DNA of 64,000 bases from Pseudanabaena sp. M53BS1SP1A06MG (GCA_020404105.1 JADBWH010000072.1:1-64000); one strand, 5' to 3'. Positions 46,402 through 55,593 are shown, counted from the first letter of the stretch. A program made the numbers and translations. The notes: generated by a model from the sequence alone, not told the origin.

Positions 46402-48348
46402 ATGACAAAATTTGACTTTCTATCGGATACTCACAAATCTTGGCATCACATGGATGTGGAGCAGGTATTGACATCGTTGGAGTCGGCGGTAGAAGGTTTA
46501 TCCTATGTCAATGCAAGACAAAGATTGCGGTATCTGGGGGCAAATAAACTACCGCAATCACGTCCAGTTAGCAAATTACTATTGCAACCTTTGCTTGATC
46601 CCTTGACCTATCTGTTATTGATTGCGGCTATTTATCTCCAATGGAATGGAGCCGAAGGATGGGCTTTGATTTTAGTGGGAGTCTTGCATGGAACGATTGG
46701 CATTGGTATTTCTTTTTGGGCAATGAAGACACGAGGGCAAGTCATCCGTGATCGCCCTCAACGCCATCAAAATGAACTATCTAATTCAGTGATTGTGTTA
46801 CGTGATCATGAAGAGATGGAAATACCAGCGAGGGATTTGGTAATCGGTGATGTCCTGCTTTTAAGGGAAAGCGATCGCCCGAATGTGGATATCCGCTTAC
46901 TGGAAGTGTCAGAGGATTTCCTCGTTAATCAAACTAATTTAGGAGGCGAGGCAATTTGTTCTAAGCAAGTGCTCTCCTTTGAAGAAAAAACGCCACCACT
47001 TGAACAGGGAAATATGGTCTATGCAGGAACGGAAATTTCTTCAGGCATAGCTAAGGGTGTGGTAGTTGCCACGGGTCGATTTACCTATGAGCAAATTTCC
47101 TTGATTAAAGAACATTCATTTTCAGCAGTCCATGCTGAACTACGTCAATTGCGAAAGGTGTGGTTATGCCTATTGGGATTAGTCACAGTTATAGCGATCG
47201 CCTTTGCGTGGCATCGCGGCATTATCATTAATGCGATGACTGCGGCTGCCCTGATTGTAAGTACCTATCCCCAAAATCTGCTCCGCATTGCCACACAGGT
47301 GCAACTATTAGGAATGCGAGATCTTGCTAAACAGCGTATTTGGGTGAGATTTCCATCGGTGCTAGATGCTCTAGCTAGAGTCACAACAATTGTGCCAATT
47401 CTAGAATCAGATGTGGTATTGAGTTTTGATAATTTGCGGCGAGCAGGGATTGAGTGGCGAGCCTTGCTCAGAACCTCTGAGGCAGATGCTCAAGCCTTTG
47501 GCGAAGTAATTGGCATTGAGACCCATAGTTACTTTGATGTACCTCAAGAGAAAATTCGGCAATGGCAAGGCAATCCTCCGAAAGCAAGGGATGCAGTTGC
47601 AGTAATTTGCAGTGATATTGAAGATATTCCTCTATTACGTTTAGCGGATGTGGGAATTTGCGATCGCAACTGTCGCAAAGAATTACAGGATAGCTCTGGA
47701 CTAATTTTACCCAAAGAAGACTTCCATTATTTACCGATGGCGATTCTCGAAGGACGATCTATCTTTGATAGGCTCCAACGAACGGCTCTAATTACTGCAT
47801 CCAGTTCCATTATTTTAGCAGTATTAACTCTAATAGATACCGCCGTAGGTTTCTCTATTCCCCCATTGCAATTAATCTGGGTCGGAGCGATCGCTACTCC
47901 AATTATTGCCTTTCCCCTAGTATTTGAACCTACCCACGACAGCCTCCTCTTGCAACCCGCACGGCGTTTTCAAACCATGCTCCGCCCTAGCAACTATCTA
48001 CGGATTTTGCTAGCGGTTTCGGCAACTATCTCTGCGATTGCAGTGGTTTTTGGGTTGAAATATCAAGGACAGACTGCCATGTTTTCACAGGCAAGATCGA
48101 TGGCATTTGTCACTCTTGCCTTTAGTTTAATATTCCATGCCTGTGCGATCGCCCGACATAGCGTTTTGAGCAATTTGCCACTTTTGCTAGGTATCTCCTT
48201 TGTGGCAGTTTGCCAAGTGATATTTGTGGAACTTCCTTGGTTTGGTGACATGATGGCAACAGTACCACTCAATGGTCTTGAATGGGCGATCGCTATTCTC
48301 AGTGCTACTGCGGTTTTCTGGGTACAGGAACTCATCAAAACTGGCTAA
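46402..48348 (+). CDS. P-type ATPase homologue without catalytic motifs (pseudo-ATPase)
   Basis: 648 residues, against about 900 for active cation P-type ATPases. The cation-ATPase N domain (DVEQVLTSLESAVEGLSYVNARQRLRYLGANKLP), helices M1-M2, the actuator domain (DLVIGDVLLLRESDRPNVDIRL) and M3-M4 are readable. Normally the actuator has TGES; here it is GGEA (181-184). PEGLP is replaced by TYPQNL. VLDALARVTTI (321-330) is the usual lead-in to DKTGTLT, but VPILESD follows, so the phosphorylated Asp is absent. The nucleotide domain is largely missing, and GDGVND is not found. Helices M5-M10 remain. It may be a regulator or a chaperone-like relic. It is intact as an ORF and in an operon with the membrane protein upstream. 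Confidence 0.85.
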   Translation: MTKFDFLSDTHKSWHHMDVEQVLTSLESAVEGLSYVNARQRLRYLGANKLPQSRPVSKLLLQPLLDPLTYLLLIAAIYLQWNGAEGWALILVGVLHGTIGIGISFWAMKTRGQVIRDRPQRHQNELSNSVIVLRDHEEMEIPARDLVIGDVLLLRESDRPNVDIRLLEVSEDFLVNQTNLGGEAICSKQVLSFEEKTPPLEQGNMVYAGTEISSGIAKGVVVATGRFTYEQISLIKEHSFSAVHAELRQLRKVWLCLLGLVTVIAIAFAWHRGIIINAMTAAALIVSTYPQNLLRIATQVQLLGMRDLAKQRIWVRFPSVLDALARVTTIVPILESDVVLSFDNLRRAGIEWRALLRTSEADAQAFGEVIGIETHSYFDVPQEKIRQWQGNPPKARDAVAVICSDIEDIPLLRLADVGICDRNCRKELQDSSGLILPKEDFHYLPMAILEGRSIFDRLQRTALITASSSIILAVLTLIDTAVGFSIPPLQLIWVGAIATPIIAFPLVFEPTHDSLLLQPARRFQTMLRPSNYLRILLAVSATISAIAVVFGLKYQGQTAMFSQARSMAFVTLAFSLIFHACAIARHSVLSNLPLLLGISFVAVCQVIFVELPWFGDMMATVPLNGLEWAIAILSATAVFWVQELIKTG

Positions 48349-48395
48349 AAACTTATATGAGGTATGGCTTCGCCATACCTCATATAAGTTTTTAG
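48345..48395. terminator. Bidirectional terminator spanning both stop codons
   Basis: A nearly perfect 51-bp hairpin (CTAAAAACTTATATGAGGTA and its complement, loop TTC) lies between convergent genes. It includes the stop codons of both. Confidence 0.85.
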
Positions 48396-49630
48396 CGAAA
48401 AGGCATCGAATAGAGCAAACCACCTTGCTTCCAAGTCCGATTGATGCCGCGAGGAATATCCAATGGTGACAGATTACGACTATAGATATCGCTGTAGTTA
48501 CCAACTTGCTTGAGAATTTGCGTTGTCCAGTCTGGCGCAAGTCCTAACTCAATACCCAGTGAGTCAGAAGTACCAAGAAACCTTGATACTTCAGGATTTT
48601 TGGAATCTTTAAAAATATTATAGTTATCCATACTGATACCCAATTCTTCAGCATAAAAGGTGGCATAAACGACCCAAGTGACAACATCGCGCCAGCTTTT
48701 ATCATTCGCGACTATTACAGGGCTTAGGGGTTCTTTAGAAAAGCTGATATCAAGAATTTTGTGATCTGCAGGACGAGGTAGCTTGCTTCTCCAAGCTGCG
48801 AGTTGCGATTTTTCCGACGATATGGCATCACAGTCACCCTTGGCGTAGGCATTCAAGACACTATCCAAATCAGGTAAAATTGTCGATTCTATATCAATAT
48901 TTGCTTCCTTAATTGAGGATTCTAGATTGGTGGCATTTAGCCCTGTTTCCACACAGACTTTTTTACCAGTTAACTCCTTGAGAGAAAGGGCATTATCTTC
49001 ATGAGATTTAAACTGATTATCGGATTTACTGTCTTTGGATTCAGACTTACTAGACTTTTCAGGAGTAGGGGTAATTGTAGAACTTGGAGATGTTGTAGGT
49101 GCAGAATTAGATGTTACGCTTGGGCTGGGAGAGCTATTGGGCACATTGGGTTTTGCACCGATTCTGATCATTATCCCTTGACCATCAAAGAAAGTTGTGG
49201 GAGCAAAGGAAATATTGGGAGTGACATCACGGGTTAAGGTACGTGTCGTGTTTCGCATTAAGATATCGACTTCGCCATTTTGGACAGAGGTAAAGCGATC
49301 CTTAGCTAGCAATGGTCTAAAATCAACAGCCTTGGCATCTCCAAAAACAGCCGCCGCGATCGCCCTACAATAGTCTACATCTAATCCACTCCAGACCCCT
49401 TTTTCATCAACATAGCTAAATCCTGGTAATTTACCATTTACGCCACAGATCAATTTGCCACGGGATTTTACCCTCCCTAAAATGCTTTCAGGTTCCTTCG
49501 TGATCACCGTAGTTGGTTTGTTAGTAGCAGTCGATATCGCAATGGGACTTGGTGTTGGTTGGTTCTGACACCCTGATAGGAGGGCGATCATTAAGCTGGC
49601 AAAAAAGCACCATTGGCGCAATTGACGCAT
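48392..49630 (-). CDS. Amino-acid ABC transporter substrate-binding lipoprotein with linker insertion
   Basis: About 412 residues from the ATG at 49630. The frame is open to 49789, but the lipoprotein signal begins at MRQLRQWCFFASLMIALLSGC, with LLSGC as the lipobox and the Cys as the acylated residue. The mature protein is a type II binding protein related to general L-amino-acid binding proteins (RGKLICGVNGKLPGFSYVDE, SGLDVDYCRAIAAAVFGD and VDILMRNTTRTLTRD). A Ser/Pro/Thr/Lys-rich stretch of about 60 residues interrupts the domain between GIMIRIGAKPN and LSLKELTGKKVCV. No permease genes are adjacent. Confidence 0.9.
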   Translation of the reverse strand: MRQLRQWCFFASLMIALLSGCQNQPTPSPIAISTATNKPTTVITKEPESILGRVKSRGKLICGVNGKLPGFSYVDEKGVWSGLDVDYCRAIAAAVFGDAKAVDFRPLLAKDRFTSVQNGEVDILMRNTTRTLTRDVTPNISFAPTTFFDGQGIMIRIGAKPNVPNSSPSPSVTSNSAPTTSPSSTITPTPEKSSKSESKDSKSDNQFKSHEDNALSLKELTGKKVCVETGLNATNLESSIKEANIDIESTILPDLDSVLNAYAKGDCDAISSEKSQLAAWRSKLPRPADHKILDISFSKEPLSPVIVANDKSWRDVVTWVVYATFYAEELGISMDNYNIFKDSKNPEVSRFLGTSDSLGIELGLAPDWTTQILKQVGNYSDIYSRNLSPLDIPRGINRTWKQGGLLYSMPFR

Positions 49631-50015
49631 AGATGTTTTTTTATAAGTCTTAGTGTTTTTTAAAGAGTTTGTTAGCAAATGCTTGGGCATTAAGCTCATG
49701 TATTTAGCAATGAATCTATAGTTTTTGCTAGCTTGAGGTTTGATATTACTGTAGACCACGTTAAACTCTCTATAGCGTTTTGCAGGCAAACGAGTTACAG
49801 AGGTTTAGGTATACATGTATCTCGCTAGACTGAATCTTACTAAATTGACGCTTTATAGCTTACAGCGCTTTGCGCTTACTTAAAACCCATTACATACACA
49901 CTAACATTGTCTCCAGAACAAAGTCTCCAGAACAAAAACAGCTTAGTCAACAATAGAATGTATAGAGAAGTAACGCTTCGCGTTGCCTCTTTTTATATTC
50001 TTTTAGGAACAAGTA

Positions 50016-50825
50016 ATGCAAGACCAAGAAACAAGCTGGCAATCTTTAATCCTAGTTGTCATATTAGGAATTCTCGCACTGATCAGTTTTAATTCCTTCG
50101 TGATTATTAACCCTGGTGAGGCTGGAGTATTGAGTATCTTGGGCAAAGCAAAAGATGGTGTGCTGCTAGAAGGAGTGCATTTCAAGCCGCCTGTAATATC
50201 ACAGGTCGATGTCTATGACCTAACTGTCCAGAAATTTGAAGTACCCGCCCAAAGTTCTACTAAGGATTTGCAACAGCTTACAGCTAGTTTTGCGATTAAC
50301 TTTCGTCTTGATCCCATCGAAGTTGTCACAATTCGACGAACTCAAGGCACTTTGCAAAATATTGTCTCCAAAATCATCGCCCCACAGACCCAAGAATCAT
50401 TTAAAGTTGCGGCTGCTAGACGCACAGTCGAAGAAGCAATTACTAAACGTGATGAACTGAAGTTAGATTTTGATGAGGCTCTTAGCCAGAGATTGAGCAA
50501 ATATGGCATCATTGTCTTGGATACTAGTGTTGTCGATTTGAACTTCTCCACGGAGTTCTCTAAGGCTGTAGAGGAAAAACAAATTGCCGAACAACGCGCT
50601 CAAAGGGCGGTATATATTGCCAGAGAAGCGGAGCAAGAAGCAGAAGCAATCATTAACCGTGCTAAGGGTCAGGCTGAGGCACAACGTCTATTACGGGAAA
50701 CCCTGACTCCTGAGCTTCTGCAAAAACAAGCGATCGAAAAGTGGGATGGCAAGTTTCCCCAAGTTTTAGGAGGAAATGGTGCAGTTCCCTTTTTAAATCT
50801 CGATATTACAACATCACAAAAGTAA
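50016..50825 (+). CDS. Band 7/prohibitin (SPFH) family protein
   Basis: 269 residues. An N-terminal transmembrane segment (LILVVILGILALISFNSFVI, about 11-30) is followed by the SPFH domain (NPGEAGVLSILGKAKDGVLLEGVHF, VDVYDLTVQKFEVP) and a coiled coil (FSKAVEEKQIAEQRAQRAVYIAREAEQEAEAIINRAKGQAEAQ). Related prohibitins make ring scaffolds in membranes with FtsH. It resembles the single-domain prohibitin type of cyanobacteria. The true start is the ATG at 50016. Confidence 0.92.
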   Translation: MQDQETSWQSLILVVILGILALISFNSFVIINPGEAGVLSILGKAKDGVLLEGVHFKPPVISQVDVYDLTVQKFEVPAQSSTKDLQQLTASFAINFRLDPIEVVTIRRTQGTLQNIVSKIIAPQTQESFKVAAARRTVEEAITKRDELKLDFDEALSQRLSKYGIIVLDTSVVDLNFSTEFSKAVEEKQIAEQRAQRAVYIAREAEQEAEAIINRAKGQAEAQRLLRETLTPELLQKQAIEKWDGKFPQVLGGNGAVPFLNLDITTSQK

Positions 50826-50889
50826 TAACATCTACAGCACTTTGCGCGGTCTGTCTCTTATTGGGGTTGCTCAATGCTATAAGCGAATT

Positions 50890-50953
50890 AATTGTATTGT
50901 GGGCGCTTCGCGCCCACAATACAATTACTAAAAAAATTACTTTGCAGCACTAC
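50890..50953 (-). repeat. Family 1 MITE-like repeat, copy C (left end missing)
   Basis: AATTGTATTGTGGGCGCTTC, then GCGCCCACAATACAATTACT, AAAAAAATTACTTTGCAGCA, CTACC. In inverse orientation to copies B and E. Confidence 0.85.
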
Positions 50954-50964
50954 CTGACTAGTAC

Positions 50965-51013
50965 AGAAATACTTTTGAAAGTGTTGCGAAGGGACACTTT
51001 CAAAAGTATTTCT
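50965..51013. repeat. Family 4 hairpin, perfect copy
   Basis: 20-base perfect arms AGAAATACTTTTGAAAGTGT and the reverse complement, around TGCGAAGGG. Confidence 0.85.
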
Positions 51014-51091
51014 GGGCTTTAAGTAAGCACAAAGTACTGTGGTTGCAGATTAAGTATTTAGCATTTACGGTTTATTCAATTTTTATTAAGT

Positions 51092-51238
51092 AACGCGAGC
51101 TCTGGATAATTTGAAACGGGCTTTGAGAGATGGTTTGCTACACAAACCATCTCTCAAAGCCCAGAAGTAAAAGCCTTGCTAAGAAATGCTTTTACTTTTG
51201 GGCTTTTAAAATTTGCCTGATTAACCCGAACTGACGGT
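51092..51238 (+). repeat. Family 2 MITE-like repeat, full copy
   Basis: 147 bp. It starts AACGCGAGCTCTGGATAATT, has a CTTTGAGAGATGG...CCATCTCTCAAAG hairpin, then AAGTAAAAGCCTTGC...GCTTTTACTT, and ends TTAACCCGAACTGACGGT. Confidence 0.9.
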
Positions 51239-51271
51239 AAGTAGCTTTTGCATATTATTAAGACAAAAAAT

Positions 51272-51314
51272 AAGCTCAAGAATAGTGACACAAAGTGTCG
51301 CTATTCTTGAGCTT
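51272..51314. terminator. Hairpin, possibly a terminator
   Basis: AAGCTCAAGAATAGTGACA and its near-perfect complement around CAAAG, with one mismatch. No T-tract on the plus strand. On the minus strand it is followed by a T-rich stretch, but no minus-strand gene is seen. Confidence 0.6.
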
Positions 51315-51434
51315 GAAAGGTGCAAAGTGATGTATGAGGATGTATGAGATAGTTGCAAGACGAAACCCATAAGATCGGGTTAGAGTAGAGAGACGTGCAT
51401 TGTGCGCTATCTCATTCCAATTTTTTATAAAGCT

Positions 51435-53798
51435 ATGGATACGATTCGGCAACCCCAAGTAGATCCCCCATCACAGCCTCCAAAAAAGACTGGTGCATTT
51501 GAGAAATTGCGACAAGCCTCAGAATTTACAGTTAAAGGGGTTGAAGACTCGATTCCTTTGCGGGTGATGGTGCAAATTTTTGTATTTATCAGCATTGGGG
51601 CAATTGATGCTGTGGCAAGTACAAATAACAGTATTTGGGCGATACCTCTCAGTGCGATCGCGGCTGTCTGGGCATGGTATGCCAGACGCAAACGCAATGT
51701 GCTTGTGAAATTATGCATTGCAATCACCATGATTGCAATGTTGGTGATCTTTATCAACGACCTTGTGCGAATGGCTGAAGATACAAAGCTATTGTTGGCG
51801 AGATTGTTGATTCAGTTACAGGTGTTGCATAGCTTTGACCTACCTCGTCGCAAGGACTTAGGCTATTCGATTGTGATTGGCTTGATCCTGATGGCTGTGG
51901 CGGCAACCTTGAGCCAGACAATGATCTTTGCACTGTGGTTAATTGTTTTTTTGATCATTGGGCTACCGATTTTATTTCTGGATCACAGATCACGTTTAGG
52001 CGTAAAAACTCAGAGTTTTCAACTTGAAAAGATGGGGGTCTCCCTAAGACCTTTACTAGGATTACTGGCGATCATTTTAGTCTTGGGTTTAACTATATTT
52101 GCCTTTTTGCCACGTTTACCAGGGTTTCAACTACGCAACTTTCCTGTTAGTGTTAATCTTTCGATTCAGCGTGAAATTCCACGTGGGGGAATTTTAAACA
52201 GACAGCAGCAAACTCAACAGAGTCAATCTGGAACTAATGGCTCGGGGAATGTTGGCACTGGCAGCAATACGGGTGAAAGTAATAATGATCAAGATACTTT
52301 ACCACCGTTATTTGCCCCTGAGATTGATACAACTTCATCGGGGGCAAGTCAACTTAATAAAAAACGCAGATCGGAATTAGTTATGCGGGTGCGATCGCAA
52401 GCAGAGCTATTTTGGCAAGTGATGGCATACGATGAATTTACGGGTAAAGGATGGCGCATTTCTCGAAACAATCCGCAGCAACTCCGCACTCTCAAACGTA
52501 ATCCCCTTAATTACGAATTTCTCTTGCCAATTCCGACCTATGCTTTTATTGGTTCTAGTAAAGCCATCAAGCCGATCGCATTCCAAGAGGTTGTCCAGAC
52601 ATACACGATTACTTCTAAGAATTTCCCAAACCTTGTCCCTGCGGCAGCAGTGCCCAATCGCATCTTTTTTCCTAGTGAAGAGTTGGATGTAGATCTCGAA
52701 GGGATGATTCGCAGTCCTGGTCCATTGCCTGAGGACATGACCTATACGGTGATCTCAAATGTGCCAGAACGTGATCCGCAACTATTGCGCCAGATGCCCA
52801 ACGAATATCCTCGCGCAATTCGTAACTATTATTTAAAAATCCCGCCGAACTTGTCACCGCAGGTGCGGGATAAGGCTTTAAGTTTAATCGCAAATGCTCA
52901 AGACGCTCAGGGTAAGCCAATCATCGTGGATAATCCCTATGATCTAGCAATACAACTCACGCAGGGGCTGAAACAAAACTTTGTGGTGAAACCACTCAAA
53001 TTTGATGAAACCAAAGGCGATGTGGTATCGCAATTTGTGGAGCAGGGTGGTGGCGAGGAGAGTCATTTTGTGTCCACATTGGCGATTATGTTGCGATCGC
53101 TCGGTATTCCTACCCGCTATGTGGTTGGCTTTGCTTCAGGGAAATTCAACCCATTTACAGGGCTATATGAGGTGCAAAATACAGATACACAATCTGTGGT
53201 TGAAGTATTTTTTCCTGTTTATGGGTGGTTTGCCTTTGATCCCGTCCCTAGTCGTCCCCTATTCCCTCCCTCAATTGAAAACAATCGCACCTTCGGCGTA
53301 ATTCAAACCTTTTGGAGTTGGATCGCCAAACTTTTACCTACTCCTGTCAATAATTTCTTCGGCAATTTATTTGACAGTATTGGCAAGTTTATCGGTGGGG
53401 TGATTAGCTGGTTGATCGAAATGGGTTGGATTGGAATTGCCTTTGGGCTAGCGATTGCCTTTGGCTTTGGCATTGGATGCTGGGCTTTATGGCAGTTGAT
53501 TATCTGGTGGTGGCGTGTGCAGCAGTTAGGCAAGATGCCCATACCTCAACGCACCTATCAACAAATGTTGCAATGGCTCGCTGAGCAAGGTAAACCCAAA
53601 TCACCCCAGCAAACGCCACAAGAATATGTGGTAAGCCTGCGTGATCGTGTATCAGATCAACAGGCTTCAGCGATCGCTCAAATCACTCAGATTTATCAAG
53701 ACTGGCGTTATGGTGATCGGCATAGCGATCAGCGTCGTGATTACAGTTTAGACACAGAGCTACAAATGTTACTGAAACAACTTAAATCCAAGGTTTAA
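51435..53798 (+). CDS. Transglutaminase-like membrane protein (TgpA type), catalytic residues replaced
   Basis: About 787 residues from the ATG at 51435, although the frame starts with GTG at 51402. Six or seven N-terminal transmembrane helices (DUF3488-like, about 45-215) are followed by a large extracytoplasmic region, a transglutaminase-like domain (about 515-610), a further membrane helix (about 670-700) and a C-terminal DUF4129-like domain. In the core, GGGEESHFVSTLAIMLRSLG aligns to the usual GYCEHFA(S/T), so the Cys is gone. NTDTQSVVEVFFPVYGWFAFDP lacks the His of HAWVEV, though the Asp of FDP is kept. The enzyme fold is likely kept without that chemistry. I recall that other cyanobacterial members also vary here. 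Confidence 0.85.
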   Translation: MDTIRQPQVDPPSQPPKKTGAFEKLRQASEFTVKGVEDSIPLRVMVQIFVFISIGAIDAVASTNNSIWAIPLSAIAAVWAWYARRKRNVLVKLCIAITMIAMLVIFINDLVRMAEDTKLLLARLLIQLQVLHSFDLPRRKDLGYSIVIGLILMAVAATLSQTMIFALWLIVFLIIGLPILFLDHRSRLGVKTQSFQLEKMGVSLRPLLGLLAIILVLGLTIFAFLPRLPGFQLRNFPVSVNLSIQREIPRGGILNRQQQTQQSQSGTNGSGNVGTGSNTGESNNDQDTLPPLFAPEIDTTSSGASQLNKKRRSELVMRVRSQAELFWQVMAYDEFTGKGWRISRNNPQQLRTLKRNPLNYEFLLPIPTYAFIGSSKAIKPIAFQEVVQTYTITSKNFPNLVPAAAVPNRIFFPSEELDVDLEGMIRSPGPLPEDMTYTVISNVPERDPQLLRQMPNEYPRAIRNYYLKIPPNLSPQVRDKALSLIANAQDAQGKPIIVDNPYDLAIQLTQGLKQNFVVKPLKFDETKGDVVSQFVEQGGGEESHFVSTLAIMLRSLGIPTRYVVGFASGKFNPFTGLYEVQNTDTQSVVEVFFPVYGWFAFDPVPSRPLFPPSIENNRTFGVIQTFWSWIAKLLPTPVNNFFGNLFDSIGKFIGGVISWLIEMGWIGIAFGLAIAFGFGIGCWALWQLIIWWWRVQQLGKMPIPQRTYQQMLQWLAEQGKPKSPQQTPQEYVVSLRDRVSDQQASAIAQITQIYQDWRYGDRHSDQRRDYSLDTELQMLLKQLKSKV

Positions 53799-53860
53799 GA
53801 TTGTAACTATTCTTATACAGTTCTTATCAAGGTCTCGACAAAGTTGACTAGAGATAAACA

Positions 53861-53898
53861 TTTTTTAAAAAGCTTAATTGGTAAGCTTTTTAAAAAAA
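53861..53898 (+). terminator. Terminator after the transglutaminase-like gene
   Basis: TTTTTTAAAAAGCTTA / TAAGCTTTTTAAAAAA stem with loop ATTGG. Confidence 0.75.
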
Positions 53899-54029
53899 TC
53901 TTTCTCATTTATTGCAGGGCAAGGTGCTGTAAAGTTACGTGAAGATTTGTGATTTTATTACAAAGTCTTAGCGCATCCACTGCTTTTGGTAGACTAGATG
54001 GCGAATATATTAAATTTCCTATTTTAATC

Positions 54030-54515
54030 ATGAGTGTAGTTATTCAAGTTTTAGAAAGAGCTGACGAAGAACTTCGTTATCCCACCATTGCCGAGCTACA
54101 GAGCGTAAAGAACTTTCTCGCTACTGGCGCTCAAAGAGTGCGGATTGCCACAGTCTTGGCAGAAAGCGAAGATAAAATCGTCAAGAAAGCAACAACAGAA
54201 CTATTTAGAATTCACCCTGACTACATCTCTCCTGGAGGTAATGCCTATGGACAGAAGCAGCGCAACCAGTGCCTGAGAGACTTCACTTGGTACATACGCC
54301 TCGTTACCTACGGGGTCTTAGCAGGTGACAAAGAGCCAATTGAGCAAATTGGGATCATTGGCGCTCGTGAAATGTATAACTCCCTCGGAGTGCCTTTAGC
54401 TGGTATGGCTGATGCCATTCGCGCTCTCAAAAATGCATCTCTCGCATTGCTGAGCAAAGAAGATGCTGACACTGCCGAGCCTTATTTCGACTACATCGTT
54501 CAGGCTTTATCCTAG
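54030..54515 (+). CDS. apcD: Allophycocyanin alpha-B chain
   Basis: ApcD is a minor phycobilisome core subunit that passes excitation energy to photosystem I or II. 161 residues from the ATG at 54030 ([19 protein letters not shown]). An upstream frame from 53949 is not needed. The chromophore-binding Cys is in [17 protein letters not shown]. The [10 protein letters not shown] and [11 protein letters not shown] motifs fit ApcD rather than ApcA. Not in an apc operon here, as is usual for apcD. It has its own terminator. Confidence 0.95.
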   Translation: MSVVIQVLERADEELRYPTIAELQSVKNFLATGAQRVRIATVLAESEDKIVKKATTELFRIHPDYISPGGNAYGQKQRNQCLRDFTWYIRLVTYGVLAGDKEPIEQIGIIGAREMYNSLGVPLAGMADAIRALKNASLALLSKEDADTAEPYFDYIVQALS

Positions 54516-54552
54516 AAATAAGAAAGGGGTGCAATGCACCCCTTTCTTATTT
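54516..54552 (+). terminator. Terminator after apcD
   Basis: AAATAAGAAAGGGGTGCA and TGCACCCCTTTCTTATTT form a 17-18 base stem with a one-base loop. Confidence 0.85.
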
Positions 54553-54646
54553 GAGAGCGAGTGATCGTTACAAAAATTGCAACAGTCAATATTCCTAAGA
54601 TTTGAGTGGCTATACTGATGCAAAATTTATTGTTGATCAGAAAGCT

Positions 54647-55549
54647 ATGCAGTCATTGAAGTTGCCTTTCGCGATGCCGCGATCGCTTTCCAGAATTTTC
54701 GCAGTTAGCACACATCTTTTCAAAGATGCTCGCGATTATCAGATTCTGTTTCTATCTGTATTTTTGATTTTAGGTGTAAGTACTCGTGATTGGTCATTGA
54801 AACCAATGGCGATCGCGCTGACCTTTATGACTTGTTGGCTTACGCAAATAGCTATGGTCAGTCTATTCCCACCAGTGGCTTCAAAACAGGAGCGCTGGTT
54901 ATCACTCAAGAGTGCCACGATTACGGCTTTGGGATTAAGTTTATTATTACGCTCCGATAGTTATGGTGCGATCGCCTGTGCATCATTTTTAGCGATCACC
55001 AGCAAATTTATTTTTCGTACCAATGGCAAACATTGGTTTAATCCTGCAAATTTTGGGATTGTGGTTGTTTTGTTGCTGGATAGTTTTGTTTGGGACAATC
55101 ACGCATGGGTTTCTAACGGGCAATGGGGCGAAGATAGTTTATACGCTTTGATATTTCTCGGTTTAGGTGGCATCGTTCTCAAAAAAGTTGGGCGTTGGGA
55201 TACGAGCGTCATGTTTTTTGTTACCTATGCCCTATTAGAAGGATTACGCAATCTCTGGCTGGGTTGGACTTGGGATGTATTAGTCCATCGTTTGACTAGT
55301 GGCTCTTTGTTGCTGTTTGCATTGTTTATGATTACTGATCCACGTTCCATCCCCAATGCCAAGATCGCCAGACTAATTTGGGCTATAGCGATCGCAGTTT
55401 TAGCCTTTATCTTCCGCAATGTGTTTTTTAATAATGACGCGATGTTTTATGCGTTATTTCTAATCTCGCCTCTTACAGTTTTAGGCGATCGCCTATGGAA
55501 TGCCCCGAGATTCCAATGGTTGCCAAGACGATTGAGCATTCAGATCTAG
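54647..55549 (+). CDS. RnfD/NqrB-like membrane protein
   Basis: About 300 residues from the ATG at 54647. The frame is open from a TTG at 54602, which seems a less likely start. About ten hydrophobic segments are present. FRTNGKHWFNPANFGIVV is the segment that resembles the RnfD/NqrB FMN-binding neighbourhood, and the end has ITDPRSIPNA (a hallmark of the RnfD group). Stand-alone RnfD-like proteins are present in cyanobacteria without other Rnf genes, as here. The function is unknown. Confidence 0.85.
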   Translation: MQSLKLPFAMPRSLSRIFAVSTHLFKDARDYQILFLSVFLILGVSTRDWSLKPMAIALTFMTCWLTQIAMVSLFPPVASKQERWLSLKSATITALGLSLLLRSDSYGAIACASFLAITSKFIFRTNGKHWFNPANFGIVVVLLLDSFVWDNHAWVSNGQWGEDSLYALIFLGLGGIVLKKVGRWDTSVMFFVTYALLEGLRNLWLGWTWDVLVHRLTSGSLLLFALFMITDPRSIPNAKIARLIWAIAIAVLAFIFRNVFFNNDAMFYALFLISPLTVLGDRLWNAPRFQWLPRRLSIQI

Positions 55550-55593
55550 AGAATCGTTAAAAGCTTTACTAAGTAAAGCTTTTAACGATTCTC
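55549..55593 (+). terminator. Terminator overlapping the RnfD-like stop
   Basis: GAGAATCGTTAAAAGCTTTA and its reverse complement around a short loop. Confidence 0.8.

Larger units (their letters stand above)
50826..51434. other. Intergenic cluster of four different palindromes
   Basis: No gene. It holds family 1 (50890-50953), family 4 (50965-51013), family 2 (51092-51238) and a separate hairpin (51272-51314), followed by the leader of the next gene. Confidence 0.8.
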
